DNA of 64,000 bases, taken from contig NMRA01000394.1 in the NCBI GenBank assembly GCA_002633005.1, positions 122,001 to 186,000 of the forward strand, read 5' to 3'. Position numbers and translations under genes: made by a program. Below, piece by piece: positions 58,201 to 64,000 of the stretch. This DNA comes from Phoronis australis. Taxonomy: Eukaryota > Phoronida > Phoronidae. Position 1 is the first letter of the stretch. Every line of letters begins with the position of its first letter. The notes under the pieces were generated by a model. It made no database searches. It saw nothing but the letters and a program-made list of their open reading frames with translations, and had not been told where the DNA came from.

Positions 58201-58241
<41 letters not shown>

Positions 58242-61200
58242 TGTGTGTTTGTGTGTGTGTTGAGCAATTTATTTGTAATCGTCCTAACAACACCGTGTTT
58301 TTCGCAGTATGCTTTCCTCCATAAACCCCAAATTTGCGAACATTAGCATGATCGGATCTAAAATATATTTAACACGCCAATGCAAAGCTACTTCTAGAAA
58401 TGTGTGTAACTGCACACATTGTTGCATTTTCGATTGTTTAATCAAATGGAGCTCATGCTCAATGTAAGCGTATTTTTCTATCTAACCTATAAATAAATAC
58501 GTCCACCTTCATCTCAGATATGGGCAAAATGATGAGAGAAACTATTACTGTACGTGTAGTTTATAATGACCCTTGAAGTGCTTAAAACCTTACATCGAAA
58601 ACACGAAAACAATATTACCCCCAGTCACCAGCGGTCAAATTAGAACACACACAAACACTGTCGGCGATATAATAAAATAAGGAATAGCGAGTTACGAGAA
58701 TTTATTGGTGGTGACATACTACGTACATGTAAACAGGACAACTAACCACAGACATTCTCCATTGTGTAAAGTTTGAAACGTTGTCAGATATTGCTGCTCA
58801 TTTTCCCGTGACTTAAGGTGCAACGAAAAATGGCGAGACATTGCATTCGTGGTGGTTGTGACAACTAGGTTATTTGAGCTCGGTGCTGCTCGTTTCACTT
58901 TCCTGTGGGACATTAGAGGAGCGCAGGTACGACATTGGTTTGTAAATAAAAGTCGCGGAATGGTAAACATGGCACACTGGCGCTTGGTACGTTCATACGT
59001 CGCTTATATCCGTGGGGCTAAGAAACTTTAAATTCAAGTCGCGTTTCTTCTATTTTCTAGGTTTTTGTATATTGAATTCACGGTTGTGATATGCAGTGCT
59101 ATAAAAGAAGGTTTGATGATATTAACCATTTAGTCACTTTTCAAAACACGGCAAATTGAGGATTGAAGTACTTTAACCCGATTTATAGGAGCCCATTTCA
59201 CCCGCTGTTGGTTTCCTTAATTCGTGTCATGACATGCTACTCCTGGGTTGTCAATCACTGTTCCTATGACTGCCCACTTCAGTAGTTCCAAAAAAGCTCC
59301 TTGGGTGCAATTTGGAGTTACTGTCCTTAAATTTCCATGCCACTAAGAAGCATGGAAATGCTTTAGGAGCGGTGTCACGGTCACCTGACGCCACCTATTG
59401 ATCAGGCCCAACATCACATCAGGTAACACCTGATGCGCGCCCAACATAGCTGATTGTTAAATAACAGTTCCAGTATTCGTTTGCGATATTTCCTCTTTTT
59501 CCATAAAACTGCACAGGGTGTAATTAATTAAGGGAATTCTGGACAAAACTCACATGTACAGTCGAATCCCATGACATTCCCGTGCCCGTTTTGAACATGA
59601 ACAGCGATACAAAGAGCAGAATTCCCGATTTCATCTTATGCATGCAAGTCTATCATCGTTAGTTCAAGCTTTCGTTATAAAGTGCATATTTCGAAAGTCC
59701 TTGTTGGACGTTGTAACGAAGTTCATTGCAGTTGTAAGATGAATTGCACGAAAAGTAATTATTATAATACAGTAGTCTACAATTCTGACTTCGATACTAG
59801 AATTTGTGTTGTCAGTTTATATTATCCAAAAAGAATACGACGCTGTTATCTTTGATATTGGACGAGTGAGAAAGAATGAGATGACTTGGCATGACAGGAT
59901 TTTCGTCCATTGAAATGTAACAGCAGGCACGAATCCAGAAGTGGTCTTAGGGAGACCGGATTGCCTGCTTTAGTCAGGCACGTCTGAATTGGGTTACCTA
60001 AATCATTAATCCAAGGCGTCGTTCCTGAAAAACCAGTTTTAGTGCTCTAAAATAGACAAGATTTTCCGAACAAAATTCCGACGCACGGTGATCTGGTGGC
60101 TATTCAGTCTGGGTCATCACAAACAGGCCAAGCCAAGTAGCGTTCCCCACCAACAAAATCAGTCAAAAACTCAAATTCAAATCAAACGAAAACGTTTCAT
60201 TATGGATGCATACAGTATATGAAAACTGAGAACTAAGGTCTTTACAGGAAACTGCGACCAAATATAGAGTACAGCCGTATGTAGATGTATGGTCTCGTTG
60301 GAACATTCCCAGATAAAATGAATTCTCAATAGGATATGACAATAGTATTCCTAGTACATGTATGTATGTGGGATTACCTGTATATATCTGAAGTCGCCGT
60401 ACCGCGTTTCAGCTAATCAGAGGACGGAAGTATAAGCGGTCGTGTCGAGCAGAAATTGTCCCCTACACATGTCTGTTGCAGCACATACTTTTCAAACCAC
60501 AATTTTTGATCCACGTTGGGATCGCATATTGTTTTAATCTACTTAAAGGAGAATGCCACCCAATTTAATTAGTCTTTTTTGCCGTCTTAATCGGTCCATA
60601 TCCACATCGCCTCGCATACGGTCGACCTTACCTTGCCAAGAGGTGTCGAAGGTGAGAAACGACGCTAGCGACGTCAGTGGTTCATATGCAGAGTGAATGC
60701 CGCTGTGTTGCTGTGCATCGTTCCCGCTTGTCCGAACTTTGCAGCTGTGAGGAAAGCGAGTATATCGTTTTTTTTTTTCGACTTCCTCGAGATTCCGAAA
60801 TGCTAAGGAAGTGGCTCATGGTAGTGAAGAATGAAATGTACGCTGTAAATAGCAAGTATGAGGCCGTGAAACATCTCGTGTCAGTGGCCTGCAGACGTCG
60901 ACATTGCCTGACGAATGCCGTCTTACCAAATAACTCCATACGCTTCGTTGTCTGAACTTGTTCACGGCGCCTCTCTAGTATTTCTTCATCATTGTATTCC
61001 TGTTCGAATTGATAGCCTGTAAAACTTAACGGATCCACCTGCAAAGTCGGGACTGACGAGCTCTAGCTCGTCCTAAGTCGGGATTGCGAGTTGCCATGTT
61101 GGTGTTTATTACTGAGCGTTCTGTTTCAAAATGAACTATTCTCACCCTAACCAATACTTATATAAAACTGAAACAAATTCTGTCTCATTAGATGCAATTT

Positions 61201-62490
61201 GTAATGCCTTTGGAGTGTACGTGAGTGCAAATGATTTGAGAAGCCAGCAATGAATAAATCACTGCGTTTACCGTGACCCGGGCTTTAGGTCGGCACTAAA
61301 AACTAATTGACGGGACACCTAGGCCGTGTGAGCTCATGCTAATTTAGTGTTTGCTGGCAGAAACTGTTGTGAAACAACTCGATTTCCATCCCACGACCAG
61401 GTGTTAGGGGAATCTTTATTTACATTTACATTACTCAAATGATTGTCAATGTACAACTTCTGCCCTGACGGTGCTGTGGCCAAAGCGAAACCTGAATTCG
61501 CGGCCCCCGACGACTAAGTAGATTTGCAATTTCGTGGCTAATTCACCTACATAATCAGGTGCACATTACTTTGGCTCACTAGTATAGTATTTTTTTGACT
61601 GGAAGTTTAGTTACCACTGAACTTTGGCTGGTTTATGTTCGTAATGTCTGATCAGTCGAGCCACTGGCGGGGATAACGAGTCAATCCGCGACCACGGGAC
61701 TGATCGGGCTCCGAGCCACTGGCCAGGCTTACAAGCATTTTGTGTTTAGAACTCAAAAAATCACAAGTCTAAACAACACAGATCTAGGGTCTCCTGTCTG
61801 TATCTCACGGAAAATACTTCGAAATTATCTCCGAACAGACTACAAACTCCTGCTACGGACCTCATTGGCCTGTCGAACTTTGTAGGCTACGGTGTGTCCA
61901 AATACCAATAACTCCGTAAGAGCGAAATAAAACAACACGTTTTTATAAGAACTCGGTGTATTTTTAAGGGTTTTACATCGAAGTTTGATGATTTATTGGT
62001 GTTAAACGATGACTTCAAGCGATAAGCTGACACCAGTAACCCGTGTTGTGAACTGCTGAACAGACTGCGTATGAAACCGGTGACGTCATTGGATAATTTC
62101 AATACCTCCGGCTGCCGTCAGGTTTCAGGTAACGCAACCGTACGTGTCGTTATGGAGTAGAACTACTGGATCTAAATTGATACAAATTAGGTTGTTTTTT
62201 TGGGTGGCATGCTCCTTTCAAACCAAAAACAATAAGGCTTACCGCATTTGGCGCAAGGTTATCATATTACACACAACTTACTTTTGAGATTTTGCTGCCA
62301 TTATGATGCAGCAGAGTTTGTATAACCAAATGTCTCTTGCAGATAACTCTAGCCACCCAATCGAATGCTAGCTTCTTTAGGAAAGGAGGTATTTTTCGAC
62401 CGTGAGATCCACCATGGTGAGTTGCCAAAATGAGTACAGAAATGACAGTAGACAATGCCACGAGGATGATAGAAGCTGCGAAGAATTTTC
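57511..62490 (-). CDS. Nicotinic acetylcholine receptor subunit, 3' part (second gene; 5' part off the window)
   Basis: This is a second Cys-loop cation-channel subunit in the same orientation as gene A. Exons: 62282-62490 (TM3 and start of the cytoplasmic loop), 60927-61038 (loop) and 57511-57828 (loop end, MA amphipathic helix, TM4, C-terminus and stop). The TM3 exon begins in phase 1, exactly the phase in which the TM2 exon of gene A ends, supporting a shared gene structure. The ligand-binding and TM1-TM2 exons would lie at higher coordinates; none was recognised between 62491 and 64000. The loop exon ends in phase 1 but the TM4 exon begins in phase 0, so an exon is missing between them or one border is wrong. 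Without the ligand-binding domain, alpha or non-alpha status cannot be told. Confidence 0.88.
57937..57959. repeat. GT microsatellite ending at the n gap
   Basis: A tg run reaches the n at 57960. The corresponding run in the second copy starts at about 58208 and is longer. The microsatellite probably broke the assembly. Confidence 0.9.
57961..58102 (-). pseudogene. Partial duplicate of the nAChR gene B last exon (probable assembly artefact)
   Basis: 57961-58233 repeats 57687-57959 almost base for base, covering the first 47 codons of the TM4 exon plus intron up to the microsatellite, then stops at the n. It lacks the MA helix end, TM4 and stop, so it cannot be an alternative last exon. Near identity in intron as well as exon points to unmerged contig ends. 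Confidence 0.85.
58208..58260. repeat. GT microsatellite
   Basis: A run of gt with one at interruption and one ttt interruption. This is the counterpart of 57937-57959. Confidence 0.95.
59328..59359. repeat. Small perfect hairpin
   Basis: atttccatgc and gcatggaaat pair perfectly across a 9-base loop. Intronic, with no assigned role. Confidence 0.7.
60545..62218. repeat. 18-bp inverted repeat pair around the nAChR gene B loop exon
   Basis: aaaggagaatgccaccca (60545-60562) and its inverse tgggtggcatgctccttt (62201-62218) match at 17 of 18 positions and face inward. They could be the ends of one 1.67-kb element or two solo MITE ends. Confidence 0.6.
60927..61038 (-). CDS. nAChR gene B exon: cytoplasmic loop
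   Basis: CTTTGCAG precedes VDPLSFTGYQFEQEYNDEEI, then LERRREQVQTTKRMELF. The donor TTTG|GTAAGA leaves phase 1. The loop is poorly conserved in the family, so the call rests on position, strand, splice sites and matching upstream phase. Confidence 0.65.
62282..62490 (-). CDS. nAChR gene B exon: TM3 and proximal cytoplasmic loop
   Basis: TTCATTTTAG precedes GKFFAASIILVALSTVISVL, then ILATHHGGSHGRKIPPFLKK and LAFDWVARVICKRH. THH followed by P.......W is the standard post-TM3 pattern. It ends TCAAAA|GTAAGT (phase 1 in, 0 out). Confidence 0.95.
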
Positions 62491-64000
62491 CTAAAATGAA
62501 AAAGCCATCCACCATATCTGTAATGCATGTGCATATGAATTGAACATTCATTGAAAGTACATGTACTTGTCATATCATTAGTTATCAACGTTAGAACTTG
62601 AATATAAATTATATCAAGGCGACTAAGGAACACCAAAATTAATTATCAATATTTTAAAACTACCATCTCATTGCCAATATTATTCTGAAATGAGACAGTT
62701 ATACCACGTGCACGATCTACTAAGTAAAATGTGATGCAACTGCCATAAAATAATCCACTTAACAATGAATCAGTTTGTTAATAATGCTAATGGGTTTTAT
62801 GACCTCGTGATTTAACGAGGCAATAAGACCGTCCCTTCCTTCAAAAATACCGTTTTATTTAGGTCACGCAGCAAACTACTGAGACGACTGGATGTCCTTT
62901 GGAGCACGTTTCAATTCCGGCTACATGTCGACTAAATCCCGACAGATGTTGTATAACATTCTTTTTCCAAATATTGATAAAAGAGTAGCAATCGCAACCG
63001 ACGAGCGTGCAGCGAGACTGAGTACACCGTGCCACATTTGCTTTCGGATATTTACCAGTGAAGTGAATGAAAGTCCAGTTCTTGTACTGAATGCATGTTC
63101 CGACAAAGGAGGACACAAGCTCCCACTGCAAGGCGTAACTAAACCCATTCTAAGCTTCCGCTTAAAAAGGTCGTGTTGATGTGCATCTTTTTTCATTGAC
63201 AAAGTTAAATGGTACTACCTGCCTTTAGCAAACAAATTGTGGCAAGCTACAACAGGTATGTATTGAAACACGTCATAATTCTACCAGTGATGTGGGTTGC
63301 TTAAAACTGGTAGACCATGCCAATGTTTTTTTTTTACCACGGAACTGCAATTATGTATAAAATGACAATTACAATATGAGAGAAATGTAGTGTAGTAAAA
63401 CGTTGGCGTGAGTCGTGCAACAAATAGAGACCTCAATAATTTAGGGATATTATCGGTTCATCAATAATAACGACAATTTTAATAAGATCTGTGGAAGCCG
63501 GGGAACGCTCTGCCGATGACTCGAATCGTACGTATGTGTGGAGTACTTTAATCATATCCATAATGGGAAAAACACCTGCCTTGAGTACAGCGAGAACCGG
63601 AGATATAGGAGCAACGCGGGTCTTTGAGATACAGTCAATGTTTGCATCTCATACAGAGCATGTGCAAGAGATGAATGTTATTTTTAATATTCTCACTCAA
63701 CGGAGCAATGCCAATAAACTCAATACAAACGCCGGGAGGCCGGGTTGCAAAGCCAGTCAGAAATGATATCCCCAGTGGGAACAAACCAACCGCCTTTCAT
63801 CAAGATTTTTCACGACGGTTGGAGGATAGGCAGGCAGAAGACAAATGGTACAAAACAAAAAAAAAACGCCACTAGCGTGCGCAACATTTGTCAATTCTAT
63901 TCGAGACAGGCCACGTGCTGGTATGTACGATATATATAGATTATTGCATGGCGAAGTCGTTATCCCCCGTATTCGAGCCCGAGTGGATTTTGGAGAATTA
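62491..64000. other. Intron or upstream sequence at the right edge, no exon recognised
   Basis: I searched the minus strand for a TM1-TM2 exon ending in phase 1 (GEK and VPLI patterns) and found none. Overlapping frames at 62859-63202 on both strands have no family features. Confidence 0.5.

Noticed and set aside
534-62490. The 5' half (gene A) and 3' half (gene B) of nAChR as one gene
   Set aside because: Both are on the minus strand, but the 3' exons lie at higher coordinates, that is upstream of the 5' exons. They must belong to different genes unless the scaffold order is wrong.

Overview
The window is eukaryotic and almost certainly from an invertebrate animal. Genes are split into short exons with GT/AG introns, intergenic space is long and AT-rich, and there are tRNA-derived SINEs, short inverted-repeat transposons and microsatellites. 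There is no operon structure. The gene content (nicotinic acetylcholine receptor subunits in tandem, an intron-containing KDZ transposase) and the many acatgta-type words fit a marine invertebrate such as a lancelet. The species is a guess, not something the sequence proves.

Layout. (1) Positions 534-10545, minus strand: the 5' six exons of a nicotinic acetylcholine receptor (nAChR) alpha-type subunit, from signal peptide through the ligand-binding domain to TM1-TM2. The TM3-TM4 part lies beyond the left edge. (2) Positions 14263-39713: one contig bounded by single-n gaps. It carries two convergent multi-exon genes. On the plus strand (15249-25221) is an unrecognised protein with a homeodomain-like helix-turn-helix, an HMG-box-like segment, an acidic linker built from small symmetric exons, and a chromodomain-like C-terminus. 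On the minus strand (30280-38776) is a KDZ (Kyakuja-Dileera-Zisupton) family transposase with a cysteine cluster and the YDIAC and DGE..ER.W catalytic motifs. (3) Positions 39715-57510: no gene recognised, but rich in short inverted-repeat elements, dispersed repeats and tandem arrays. (4) Positions 57511-62490, minus strand: the 3' three recognisable exons (TM3, intracellular loop, TM4 and stop) of a second nAChR subunit, whose 5' half lies beyond the right edge.

How it fits together. The two nAChR fragments are different members of a head-to-tail array. The 3' half lies transcriptionally upstream of the 5' half, so they cannot be one gene. The middle contig looks like a large KDZ-type mobile element, or part of one, carrying a DNA- or chromatin-binding partner gene next to its transposase. 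The same 231-bp sequence occurs on both sides of the contig, so an empty allele or a scaffolding error must be considered. Two of the other single-n gaps are also flanked by duplicated sequence, and one of these has produced a false second copy of an nAChR TM4 exon.
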